Positions 36,122-44,999 of a stretch of 64,000 bases of DNA are shown one piece after another. The DNA comes from Bifidobacterium ramosum (GTDB lineage Bacteria > Actinomycetota > Actinomycetes > Actinomycetales > Bifidobacteriaceae): positions 48,738 to 112,737 of the forward strand of contig NZ_WBSM01000011.1 in assembly GCF_009299505.1 (NCBI RefSeq), in the 5' to 3' direction. Both the position numbers and the translations under genes were made by a program. The notes under the pieces are model-generated. The model did no database searches. It worked only from the letters and a program-made list of their open reading frames with translations, and was not told where the DNA came from. Each line of letters starts with the position of its first letter. The stretch's first letter is position 1.

Positions 36122-39100
36122 ACGACAATCGATATTTCATCAGCGCGTCGGCCGGCACCGGCAAGACCACACGGCTACTGCAGGACGTGATGCTCGACCT
36201 GCTGAAGCGTGGGCAATCCGACAGACAATCGTCCATACGCGAATCATTGATCGTGACGTTCACGATCGCCGCAGCCGCGGAACTGCGGGCCAAGCTCGAT
36301 CGCAACCTCAGGTTCGCGGTCGACTACGCGCACTCGTATGAATCCGATGGCAGACGGATGCACGACACCGACTACTTCATCGGAGGCGACGACGGCGAAC
36401 TCGCGCGCATGATCGTCCAGGACCCGCATACCGCAGCGGCGGTGTTCTCCAAGGCAGTCAACGAACTACCGACCGCTCAGATCAGCACGATCGACGCACT
36501 GTGCAAGCGCATCGTCGACCGCAACGCGGACGTGCTCAACATCGACCCCGGATATCAGATCATGGCGGATGCGGCGATCCGATCCGGCATGCAACACGAT
36601 GTACTCACTGCATTGTTCGAGCAATGGTATGCGCCGGACAGTCCTGAACATGACGCGTTCCTCGACCTGTTGGACAACACCGGCGGCGCTAACAACGATA
36701 CCTTGCTTGCCAGTGAGATGCTGCGTTTGCACGACCAGACGCAGACCAAGCCGAACGGCTTGAAATGGCTGGATAGACTATCGGAACCGTATCGAGTGCG
36801 TTTCGACGGGTTGCGACCGTTGCGCGGAGCGAGTTGGATCGTCGACGGGATCATGGACGACCGGCACGCCGCTCTGGAACGGCTACGCAAGCAGGTCGCG
36901 GACCAGCTTGCCGCTTTTGGAGAGGACCGCGGCGATCCGCGCGACGGCACGCAACTGCTGAACGACAGCAAGGTGTTCGCTCCGGTATTCGACGCATTGG
37001 ATGCGATATATGACACGTACGACACCGGCTCGTGGGATGATGTGATCGCCGCAATGAATCATGTTTCGGATGTGATCATGGAGGCCAACTCCGGGCGGAA
37101 AACACTGAACGGCAGCAATCTCGACGTGGTGGCCGATCTGTTCCCCGACATCGTCAAAAAATCCGATGACAATGCAACCGCTTTCAAATTGCTCAAGAAC
37201 ATGTCGAATCACGTCAAAGAGGATCTGCACAAGATATTCGCGCTGCCGGCCGCGCAGATGGATAGGTTGGATGCGGTCGCGCAACGGCGCATCGACACGC
37301 TGGCGCATCTGACGGGATTGTTCGCGGCCCAGTATGGGGACAAGAAGCGGCGTGCGGCGGTACAGGAGTTCTCCGACATCACGTTCCTGGCGCTTTCCGC
37401 ACTGGAGCGCGACGATGTACGTGGACGTGTCAGCGACCAATGGCGCTACGTGTACGTGGACGAATGTCAGGACAACAATGCGTTGCAGAACCGGTTCATC
37501 GACCTGATCGGCCGAGATGCCGCGAAGGTGACGATGGTCGGCGACGTCAAGCAGAGCATCTACGGGTTCCGGTATGCACAGCCCGAAGAGTTCCGACGTA
37601 AAAGCCGGGAAGTGCCGGCGGAGCATCTGTCGACGCTGGACCAGAACCATCGTTCGGTTCCCGAGATCCTTATCTTTGCCAATACGGTATTCGACCATCT
37701 CATGCGAAAGGACATGGGAGGTGCCGACTATCTGCAGGACCGTTTCCATATCCCCGCAGCCCCGAACCAGTACGACGCAACGGCCGTGGAACTGTTGATA
37801 CGCCAGCAATACAAAGCCGGCAAGGACACCGAGTCGAACGAATCCGGTGGAAGTGCGCCGGCATCATACGACGGAACGTCATTGCCGCGTATCGATCCGA
37901 ATCAGCAACAGGTTGACATGATCGTACGGCGCATCCAACGGCTGCACGACGAGGAGGGATACCAGTACGGCGACATCGCGGTATTGGAACGTAGTGCAAA
38001 ACTATTCGGGGAACTTCATGACGCGTTGGCCGAGGCGGGAATCTCCGTCGAAGTCAACGGCGTGGGCGACTACTACAAGAAGCCGGAAATCCTGCTCGCC
38101 TTGGATTGGCTGCGCGTGATCGACAATCCGCATCACGACGTGCCGCTGGTCGCCTTGATGCGCGCCTACGGCATCGCGGACAACGATCTTGCCGCGATGC
38201 GACTGCTCGGCACGGGAAGCTATTACGGCATCCTGCACCGGCTCACGCATCCTTCGGACGAATTCCCGCTGCCCGATCCGTTGCCCGGCGAACTGGCCTG
38301 TCATATCGACATGTTGCGAGCGTTTCTTGACCAGCTCGAATCACTGCGCACATTCGCCACAACACATCCGGTCGACGAGCTGCTATGGCGCGTTTACACG
38401 CAAACCGGCTGGTACGACTACTGCGGGCAATTGCCTGACGGCTATCAGCGGCAAGCGAACCTCGCTCAGCTGTGTGCCAAGGCGCGTACATTCGCCGGCA
38501 CGGGAGCTCGGGGCATCCCCGCGTTCCTCAAGGCCGTCGAACAATGGCAGACCAATGACAACAAGGACGTCAACGCAGAAGCCGTGACGTTGTCCACCAA
38601 GGACGCGGTACACCTGACTTCCATTCACCAAGCCAAAGGTCTGCAATGGAAGGTCGTGATCCTCGCGGATGCGACATCGGACACGTATAGAACCAACCAG
38701 CTATCACAGTTCGTTACCGTGCAAAAGCCCGGTGACCCTGAACACGGAGTCGCCGTATGCAAGATTGCCGACGAACGCTCACAAAGTGTGGTGGGCACGT
38801 TCCAGTATGACCGCCTGACCGGCATGGTCAGACGGCAGACCGTCGACGAACAGCTGCGCCTGCTGTATGTGGCATTGACCCGCCCGGAACGCAAACTCAT
38901 CATTGCCGGCATCAGCGCAAGTGAAATCGCCGATCTGCTGGTCGATGCACAGGCGAAGGCGCAGATGCTGAGGGACGATAACACCGTGACCGCAGACGGC
39001 ATCGTGAATGGCAACAAGTATCTGACTTGGATACTGCAGGCGCTCTATGCGGCGAGTCGGCATACCGAAGCGCAGGGCACGAACGAGTTCCGGGCATATC

Positions 39101-40227
39101 TTAACGAAAGCAATGCGGATGCCGGCCCAGTGTTCGAAGGATTTCTACCTCTTCCGGACGGATTGGCCGCGGACACAATGGCCGGCAACGCGTCCGTTCG
39201 TCGCGTCACGCTGCTGCATGATCTGACGGATGTGCACACGCATGCTCAGGCCGCCGGTAGCGAGCGAAATGTTCAGGAGTCCGCTGCTCTGAAGATGCGA
39301 CCGTCGCCGGAAGGATTCGTATCGGTTGACGAGCGTGTGCCGGTTGAATGTCGTCGTCCGCTCACGATCAATGCGTCCGGCGTTCGCTCCTGGGCTGAGC
39401 TGACGGCGCCGGTCGAACCGGGCGATGACGATGATGCGGCATCGTCGGCGGTTTCGGGAGAATCCGTCGTGCGGGACGATGCGGACGAACGTTCGTGGAG
39501 GTTCTCCTCCTACCCGCTGCCGGACTTCCTCACGGATGCCGGGCACAGCCCGTCCGCGGCCGAGATCGGCACCGGCGTGCACAACGTGCTCGAACAGTTC
39601 CACTGGTCGACGCCGCCGGATGCGGCCGCGTGCGCCGAGCAGCTGCGCAAGGTGATCCATCGCCTTGAGATGACGCAGGTCATCTCCGCTGCAGCCGCGT
39701 GCCAAATCGAGCAGGGGCCGCTGTTCGACGGCATGATGTGGTTCGTGTGCCCGGACGACGAAACGGCGGACGGCGATGGAACGGTTGACGCAGGGGCATC
39801 GCTGCCGGCGGGCATCCGATCCCATCGTGGACGGCTGTTCCGTGAGGCTCCGTTCTCGCTGCTGCTTGATGATCGCGAGCTGCGTAGGATCGCGAATCCG
39901 AACGGGTCGCATGGTTCCGGCGAGTTCGGTTCCGCGCAGGACGGCGAGGTGTCGGCGGACGCAGGAATCGTCGTGCGCGGCGTGATCGACGGCTACTATG
40001 TTGACGACGAGACGCGCAGCATCGTGTTGTTCGATTACAAAACCGACGCGGTGTGGGACGAGGAGCACGATGACCTTGCGCACTGGGAGCGGCGTCTTCA
40101 CGACGATTACGTCGGACAGCAGGCACTGTACGCTAAGGCGCTGGAACGGCTCTACCCCGGTTATACGGTCACGCAGCGTTGGCTGGTCGGCCTGGCAGGG
40201 CACCGGTTCATCAATGTGGCGAGGTAG
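36118..40227 (+). CDS. addA: AddA-like helicase-nuclease subunit
   Basis: A 1369-residue UvrD/RecB-type enzyme. Walker A SASAGTGKTTRL lies at residues 9-20, Walker B YVYVDECQD near 444, GDVKQSIYGFR next, motif IV NHRSVPEIL, motif V LTSIHQAKGLQWKVV near 835, motif VI LRLLYVALTRPERKL. A nuclease domain closes the protein (GVIDGYYVDD, then FDYKTDAVWD near 1300). The start codon is the GTG/ATG pair that overlaps the AddB stop. With AddB it would form a two-nuclease resection complex. The C-terminal quarter has long acidic linkers. Length is within the usual AddA range. Confidence 0.85.
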   Translation: MNDNRYFISASAGTGKTTRLLQDVMLDLLKRGQSDRQSSIRESLIVTFTIAAAAELRAKLDRNLRFAVDYAHSYESDGRRMHDTDYFIGGDDGELARMIVQDPHTAAAVFSKAVNELPTAQISTIDALCKRIVDRNADVLNIDPGYQIMADAAIRSGMQHDVLTALFEQWYAPDSPEHDAFLDLLDNTGGANNDTLLASEMLRLHDQTQTKPNGLKWLDRLSEPYRVRFDGLRPLRGASWIVDGIMDDRHAALERLRKQVADQLAAFGEDRGDPRDGTQLLNDSKVFAPVFDALDAIYDTYDTGSWDDVIAAMNHVSDVIMEANSGRKTLNGSNLDVVADLFPDIVKKSDDNATAFKLLKNMSNHVKEDLHKIFALPAAQMDRLDAVAQRRIDTLAHLTGLFAAQYGDKKRRAAVQEFSDITFLALSALERDDVRGRVSDQWRYVYVDECQDNNALQNRFIDLIGRDAAKVTMVGDVKQSIYGFRYAQPEEFRRKSREVPAEHLSTLDQNHRSVPEILIFANTVFDHLMRKDMGGADYLQDRFHIPAAPNQYDATAVELLIRQQYKAGKDTESNESGGSAPASYDGTSLPRIDPNQQQVDMIVRRIQRLHDEEGYQYGDIAVLERSAKLFGELHDALAEAGISVEVNGVGDYYKKPEILLALDWLRVIDNPHHDVPLVALMRAYGIADNDLAAMRLLGTGSYYGILHRLTHPSDEFPLPDPLPGELACHIDMLRAFLDQLESLRTFATTHPVDELLWRVYTQTGWYDYCGQLPDGYQRQANLAQLCAKARTFAGTGARGIPAFLKAVEQWQTNDNKDVNAEAVTLSTKDAVHLTSIHQAKGLQWKVVILADATSDTYRTNQLSQFVTVQKPGDPEHGVAVCKIADERSQSVVGTFQYDRLTGMVRRQTVDEQLRLLYVALTRPERKLIIAGISASEIADLLVDAQAKAQMLRDDNTVTADGIVNGNKYLTWILQALYAASRHTEAQGTNEFRAYLNESNADAGPVFEGFLPLPDGLAADTMAGNASVRRVTLLHDLTDVHTHAQAAGSERNVQESAALKMRPSPEGFVSVDERVPVECRRPLTINASGVRSWAELTAPVEPGDDDDAASSAVSGESVVRDDADERSWRFSSYPLPDFLTDAGHSPSAAEIGTGVHNVLEQFHWSTPPDAAACAEQLRKVIHRLEMTQVISAAAACQIEQGPLFDGMMWFVCPDDETADGDGTVDAGASLPAGIRSHRGRLFREAPFSLLLDDRELRRIANPNGSHGSGEFGSAQDGEVSADAGIVVRGVIDGYYVDDETRSIVLFDYKTDAVWDEEHDDLAHWERRLHDDYVGQQALYAKALERLYPGYTVTQRWLVGLAGHRFINVAR

Positions 40228-40274
40228 GCAATCGTTCACATGTTGCGCGGGATTCAAGGCGAAGCGGCATTTCA

Positions 40275-40282
40275 CCCCCCCC
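40275..40282 (+). repeat. C8 homopolymer between two converging genes
   Basis: Eight C's, 48 bp after the addA stop and 32 bp beyond the stop of the facing gene. No reading frame that would change by slippage is evident, so it is recorded only as a fifth long G/C tract in this window. Confidence 0.6.
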
Positions 40283-40313
40283 TCATTCTCAATCCCGCTA
40301 CAGCGCCGTTCCA

Positions 40314-42338
40314 TCACCACATCAGTTCGCAGCTGCTCCGGCCGATGCTCATCTGGCATCCCACGGCGGGCGCGAGACGGAACATCGTCAGGAACCCCTG
40401 CAACAGTTCCGGACCGCCGCAGTCGAGCAACCGGGCGGCCGCACGCAGCAGATATGCGTACTCCTGATTGCAACCAAACATCTTGGTACCGCCGCTGATG
40501 TGCGGAGACGCATAACGCTTCGCGGCCACGGCGAACACACCCTCCCACGCGCTGGCATCCGCATGGGCCAACAACTGCATGCGCTGATTGGGAGACAGGT
40601 ATCGGCCGCCGAACCGGTCGCTCAACGCGATCATCCATGCTGGCGACAATTCGTAACGGAAATCGTCCAGATGATCGCAGTGATCGCACTGTCCGAGACC
40701 TTCCATCGGCGTGAAGAAATGCGATCTCACCTGCGCGAACAGCGGATGGTCGACGATGCGTCGAATCACGCGATCCGGCACCAACTGGTTCTCCATCACC
40801 TGCGCGAGCAGCGGGCATCGTTCCGCGCGGGTCCGCCAATCAGCGCGCGGTTTCCATGCATGATCGTCGCGATGATCATCGGTCATAGCCGTCTCCTTCT
40901 GCTCGCTGACCGCTGGCGAACGGTCTGTCGTCGCATGATTCGGCATTGCAGCATCAGTCACTGCAAGCGGTATCGGCACGGCAACGCTTCCGGTCGCACG
41001 TTGATCGTCATCACCGGCCGCAACGCCGCTTTCGGCATCCCGCAGTCGTATCAACTTGCGGATATGCAGATCTGCCAGTCTCGGATCGTCGCAGCCGCGA
41101 ACATTGTCGCGCACCCAATCGGCCAGCGGAGTGTCGTCCTGTTGCCCGATCAGTTCCTCCCAATCATCAAAGGCCCGTGTAGTGGCGAGCATCTCCGCAT
41201 GGCCGTCATTGACGTGACGGCTGAGATAGCACCGCTCACACAACGGGAGAATCCATCCCGTGCGCGGACGACGGATGTCATCCTGCGCGCCGCAATCGAC
41301 GCACGTGCACGTCGACAGACTCTCGTACATGGCGATCAGCGAGTGCATCAGCCCGGCCAGATCCAGCCATTCCGCCGATCGTTCCTCTCTGGCGAGCGCA
41401 TCCCACGCATCATCGTCGAAATACACGCGCAGACCGCCGTACTTCTCCTTGACCTGATCAAGTTTGAAACCGGTCAGGCCAAGGCCGATCACGGTCTGCA
41501 TGTCGTCAAGTAGTTCGGCGCCGAACCGGACTTTCCATCCCGCCGGCATCTGATCGAGATCCGCAGCCCACGGCCAGTTACGATGCAATGCCTTGACAAG
41601 TTTGATATTCGAGCGCCAGCTCACCGCGAACAGGTCGCGCAGGACGGGCAGCGACGGCTTGCCGGTGATGATGCGCATGCGTTCCTCGCTGCTCATGCCC
41701 GGCTCCAGATGCAGTTCGTGCTCGTACAGCAGCCGCGAATCCACAGCGTATTCACGCAGCCAGCCGATCAATGTGCCGACCACCGTGTCTCGATCATGCC
41801 GGTCGAGCGCGATGAACTCCCGTCCCAGATCATGCCGTCTTGCGTCGTATTTCGCTGCTTGACGTTCGTCTCCGTTGTCTTGATCGTGGTCGCGGTTGGC
41901 TGCAGCCAAACCAATCCACATCGCTTCGAGCGCCCGGTAGGCGTCGTAGGCCATCCGATACAGGTCGGCGGTCATGTGACCGTCGATGTCGACATCATCC
42001 CAACGCAACCGGTGACTCAACAGTCGTCGGTCGTCGGCGGACAGCGGCGACATCGCATCAATCGTCTCCCAGTTCATGCGGCTCAGGCACACATTGCGCG
42101 CGCCGGTCTGCGATGCGGCCGTCAGTTCGGCTCCCCGGCCAGGATGCAACGGCTCCGGCAACTTGCCCGACTTCGCGCACACGGAACGCTTCATCTGACC
42201 CAACGCCCTATCGGAATCCCGCGATTCCGCCGCGGGCAGTTCAGGCATTTCTTCACAGGTGACGCGATAAACGAAACTAGTCTCATCCCAATGAAACCGG
42301 TACGTATACTCATCAACAATGCCTTTCCGCATGCACAT
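40314..42338 (-). CDS. HicB-like N-terminus fused to zinc-ribbon-containing protein
   Basis: The chosen start ATG 42338 has AAAGGAA at 5 bp; the product has 674 residues. Residues 9-50 (DEYTYRFHWDETSFVYRV, CEEMPELP, ALGQMKRSV) follow the HicB antitoxin pattern of a strand, Y.v.c.elP, and a helix. Near residue 300 is LDQVKEKYGGLRVYFDDD, the signature of an uncharacterised domain common in phage-like and plasmid-like proteins, followed by a CxC..CG...LCERC zinc site. A second Cys/His cluster (GQCDHCDHLDDF) lies near 580. A C-terminal region on its own could be a later-added unit after the acidic linker. Function unknown; the HicB-like head suggests regulation. Confidence 0.6.
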   Translation of the reverse strand: MCMRKGIVDEYTYRFHWDETSFVYRVTCEEMPELPAAESRDSDRALGQMKRSVCAKSGKLPEPLHPGRGAELTAASQTGARNVCLSRMNWETIDAMSPLSADDRRLLSHRLRWDDVDIDGHMTADLYRMAYDAYRALEAMWIGLAAANRDHDQDNGDERQAAKYDARRHDLGREFIALDRHDRDTVVGTLIGWLREYAVDSRLLYEHELHLEPGMSSEERMRIITGKPSLPVLRDLFAVSWRSNIKLVKALHRNWPWAADLDQMPAGWKVRFGAELLDDMQTVIGLGLTGFKLDQVKEKYGGLRVYFDDDAWDALAREERSAEWLDLAGLMHSLIAMYESLSTCTCVDCGAQDDIRRPRTGWILPLCERCYLSRHVNDGHAEMLATTRAFDDWEELIGQQDDTPLADWVRDNVRGCDDPRLADLHIRKLIRLRDAESGVAAGDDDQRATGSVAVPIPLAVTDAAMPNHATTDRSPAVSEQKETAMTDDHRDDHAWKPRADWRTRAERCPLLAQVMENQLVPDRVIRRIVDHPLFAQVRSHFFTPMEGLGQCDHCDHLDDFRYELSPAWMIALSDRFGGRYLSPNQRMQLLAHADASAWEGVFAVAAKRYASPHISGGTKMFGCNQEYAYLLRAAARLLDCGGPELLQGFLTMFRLAPAVGCQMSIGRSSCELMW

Positions 42339-42544
42339 GGTCGTTCCTTTCCGCCACATGGTAAAAACGTCTCCGCTAAAACCAACCGGACAAATCGGTG
42401 TCGGCAGGTCACGAGGGCAACAGACTCACCCAACTCACGCAATGAAGTGCACTGTGCGGATTGCGCGGCACACGCACAGGTCATCGCCGCAGTTGTCCGG
42501 TTACATGACATGGCGCCACGAACAGCACCGTAGAAGGAGCAAAT
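42339..42544. promoter_or_regulatory. Divergent promoter region with inverted TTGTCCGGTT motifs
   Basis: AACCGGACAA at 42384-42393 (minus direction, 46 bp before the start at 42338) and TTGTCCGGTT at 42493-42502 (plus direction, 43 bp to ATG 42545) face the two divergent genes. This repeats the arrangement seen at 29960/30039. Confidence 0.45.
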
Positions 42545-43333
42545 ATGACAACCGAAACCATGGTGATCGACGTGCGACCATACACGCAAGCAACCCAGCT
42601 GGAACACGAGTTCCGCAATATCAACCACCGGTACGGCACAGACTTCTCCCTACACCGGTTCCGCATGCCGATACGACGGCCGGACGGCGAATGGGACTGC
42701 ATGTTCCAGCTGCCGGTGCTCACCTACCGATATGGCGAAGTGGAGCACGAGCACGGTCTGCCCGACTACCGCATGTTCGACCTGCGGTATCTGCGCGCAT
42801 GGCTGGCCGACGACTGCTTCCCGTCGTATACGGAACTCGAGGCGAGCATCGTCGAAGACAATCCGATCAACCGGAGCGCAGCAAAACTGTCGATCAGCGG
42901 CATGGGCTGGGTGCTCGGTCTCGAAGATGCGCACCATGCCAGACTGCTGACCGAACTCGACGCCGACGAACCGACCGTCACCGGACTGTACGCCGCGGTC
43001 GAACGCAAGACCGGACTGGTGTACCCGATGGCAACCGGCACGCGGATGACCGTCACCCGTGACCGAGACGACGATCATCGCAACCAGTGGAAGCTCACTA
43101 TCGCAGTCGGACTGCCGCCCGAGCAGACGTTGCGCTGGCCCAGCCCGTACGACGACTATTTCGGCAAGGACTGCCCGGACGAACGCACGATGCGCGATCA
43201 GCTGGAGCGCGATCTCGATCTGCTGCGGGAGCAGGTGCTCGCCCGGGATTCGGATCGTTGCCGCATCGTGCGGCAGGCCGCGGAATCGCTGTGCCGCGAA
43301 TACGCCGCCACGCAGGACAAGGAGGAACGATAA
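42545..43333 (+). CDS. Family A cassette protein, copy 3 (262 aa)
   Basis: ATG 42545 follows GAAGGAGC. The family core reads TGLYAAVERKTGLVYPMATG near residue 150, and the tail is a charged helix ending in DKEER. A preceding segment (LHRFRMPIRRPDGEWDCMF) corresponds to the basic N-terminal region of copy 2. It ends two bases before the family B gene. Function unknown. Confidence 0.65.
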   Translation: MTTETMVIDVRPYTQATQLEHEFRNINHRYGTDFSLHRFRMPIRRPDGEWDCMFQLPVLTYRYGEVEHEHGLPDYRMFDLRYLRAWLADDCFPSYTELEASIVEDNPINRSAAKLSISGMGWVLGLEDAHHARLLTELDADEPTVTGLYAAVERKTGLVYPMATGTRMTVTRDRDDDHRNQWKLTIAVGLPPEQTLRWPSPYDDYFGKDCPDERTMRDQLERDLDLLREQVLARDSDRCRIVRQAAESLCREYAATQDKEER

Positions 43334-43335
43334 TC

Positions 43336-43785
43336 ATGAACGCAATGATCATGCCGGCCGCCGCACCGCAGCTGGACTCGCATCTGTCGTTCGACGAGTC
43401 GACGATGCCGGACGACGACATCGACCTGTTCGACTTCCCGCCGTCATTGGACGACTGGGCGCGCGACAAGAAGGTATGCCAGTATTTCAACGCCGACGAC
43501 GAAGCCGAAACATGCGGCACGGACCCGGAATACTTCATCCGCGCCGACCATTGCTGGGACCCGGGATGCCATGAAGTGCACACCTGGTACTACTGCCTGC
43601 GCCACTTCGCCGCAAACATCGGATATCTCGCACGGGAGATATGCGCATTGCCAACGGATCTGGAACTCACGCGATATGTGCGCTGCGGCGATATCCCGCC
43701 CCGGTACCAACTGATCGAATGGGGGCGCATCGGCGAGGAAGGCACGCACGAGCTGCCGCACGATAGCGCAAGAACGGTACGATGA
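43336..43785 (+). CDS. Family B cassette protein, copy 3 (149 aa)
   Basis: ATG 43336, two bases after the family A stop, with AAGGAGG just upstream inside that gene. The family signature is WYYCLRHFAANIGYLAREI and IPPRYQLIEWGRIG. Before it lie CDPGC/CHEV-type residues (DHCWDPGCHEVHTW) that, with the later YC.RH, could bind zinc. It overlaps the HAD gene by four bases (ATGA). Confidence 0.65.
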   Translation: MNAMIMPAAAPQLDSHLSFDESTMPDDDIDLFDFPPSLDDWARDKKVCQYFNADDEAETCGTDPEYFIRADHCWDPGCHEVHTWYYCLRHFAANIGYLAREICALPTDLELTRYVRCGDIPPRYQLIEWGRIGEEGTHELPHDSARTVR

Positions 43786-44501
43786 CGACAAATAATAGGA
43801 AGGACATTACGTTGACGCTCCCGAAACAACATGTGGACCAACGCCCTGACGCGAGACACGTGGAGACCGGCAACCGCCGGCCACTGGTATTGATTGATTT
43901 CGACGGCGTAATTAACCAGTTCCCGGACGAGAAAGTGCGTCGTCGGCAGAACTCGACCGCATGGATGAAGCCCGGAGACCCGCGTATCCCCGTGTACGAT
44001 CCAACCAACTGGTTTCCACCCGACCATAGCCGTACCGTGTGGGCGGGCAATTATCATGGCAACATCCACATCCACTGGGCCGCGCAGCTGGTCGACCGGC
44101 TACGCGAACTCGACGCCGAAATACTGTGGTTGAGCACCTGGCAGCCATACACCGCCGCGCTCAATCTCGCGCTCGACGTAGATTGGCAGACGATTACTTG
44201 GTACGATCCGATCACCAGAGAAGGCCGCTATACCGGCAAACGACGTTCTGTGATCTCTCGGCTCGTGCTCGGCCGACCAATCGTGTGGATCGACGATGAA
44301 GAAACCACGTACGATGCCGGATTGGCCATCCAATCAAGCAGACCGACCGCGCCTGTGCTCGGTGTGGGGCCACATTCGGATATCGGCATCAGTCGACCGC
44401 AAATGGACCTGATCGAACAGTTTGTTGCCGCACCACCAGCCGAGCCGACAGTACGGTTCGAAGTCACCGGCAACGGGCACGAAGGCCACTGGGGATTCTA
44501 A
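43782..44501 (+). CDS. HAD-superfamily protein
   Basis: A 239-residue protein with HAD motif I LIDFDGVIN near residue 38, motif II ILWLSTWQ, and motif IV VWIDDEET near 167. The lack of a large cap and the LSTWQ phrase resemble the HAD domain used in RNA-repair (Swiss-army-knife) proteins and other nucleic-acid phosphatases. The first 30 residues are a polar tail. Its ATG overlaps the end of family B copy 3, so it is the third gene of that cassette. Substrate unknown. Confidence 0.75.
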   Translation: MTTNNRKDITLTLPKQHVDQRPDARHVETGNRRPLVLIDFDGVINQFPDEKVRRRQNSTAWMKPGDPRIPVYDPTNWFPPDHSRTVWAGNYHGNIHIHWAAQLVDRLRELDAEILWLSTWQPYTAALNLALDVDWQTITWYDPITREGRYTGKRRSVISRLVLGRPIVWIDDEETTYDAGLAIQSSRPTAPVLGVGPHSDIGISRPQMDLIEQFVAAPPAEPTVRFEVTGNGHEGHWGF

Positions 44502-44999
44502 GCGCTTCCGCTTTTCCGTGAAGTAGTTGCCAGACGACCGCGCGCAGGAAATTCGGGAACGCGCGGCTTCGTCCCGAAATTGTTGCACTGACTACGACTC
44601 AGCGCGGGAATTTCGGGAAATCAACCCTTTCGTCCCGAAATTGTTGCACTGAGGGATCGTCAGTGCAAGAAATTCGGGAACGCGCGGCGAATCACGGCCA
44701 GCCCTGGCATCCCGGACGCACGCTCGGCAAACAACTCGGTAACGGCACCACAGCCGCGGCGGAAATCGCTCGCTGGGACGCGTCCCAGCGAGCGATTTCC
44801 GCCACACGGGTAACAGACGCAAAAAGTCCGGCACCCCGTTGGACGGGATGCCGGACTCCTGTAGCCGCGCGACCGACTCGCGGCTGACGTGCAGTCGAGC
44901 CGAGTCGACGTGCGATGACGCTACCGGTTACGCAATGCGGATGACGGCACGTCATGACCACAATCGCGGATCGGTGACGTCAGCGATACCGCGGTCGGC
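44502..44999. repeat. Intergenic repeats: hairpin units, a 46-bp perfect palindrome, and a terminator
   Basis: Two hairpin units at 44545-44592 and 44604-44652 share AATTCGGGA/TCCCGAAATT arms and the tail TTGTTGCACTGA. A half unit in reverse lies at 44661-44689 (CAGTGCAAGAAATTCGGGA). At 44758-44803 is a perfect 46-bp palindrome centred on GACGCGTC. A terminator follows, listed separately. No ORF is supported. Confidence 0.7.
44821..44857 (-). terminator. Rho-independent terminator of the major pilin gene
   Basis: Read on the minus strand, the 15-bp stem AGTCCGGCATCCCGT pairs with ACGGGGTGCCGGACT (one wobble pair) and is followed by TTTTT. It lies 143 bp after the pilin stop. Confidence 0.75.

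Noticed and set aside
32594..40227. UvrD/PcrA housekeeping helicases
   Set aside because: Both proteins carry C-terminal RecB-type nuclease motifs and overlap by four bases, which fits AddB/AddA rather than free helicases.
40275..40282. C8 tract as a phase switch
   Set aside because: It lies past the stops of both neighbouring genes and no frame would be joined by slippage.
39145..40839. 564-codon open frame antisense to the end of addA
   Set aside because: It spans two real genes on different strands and shows no protein-like pattern.
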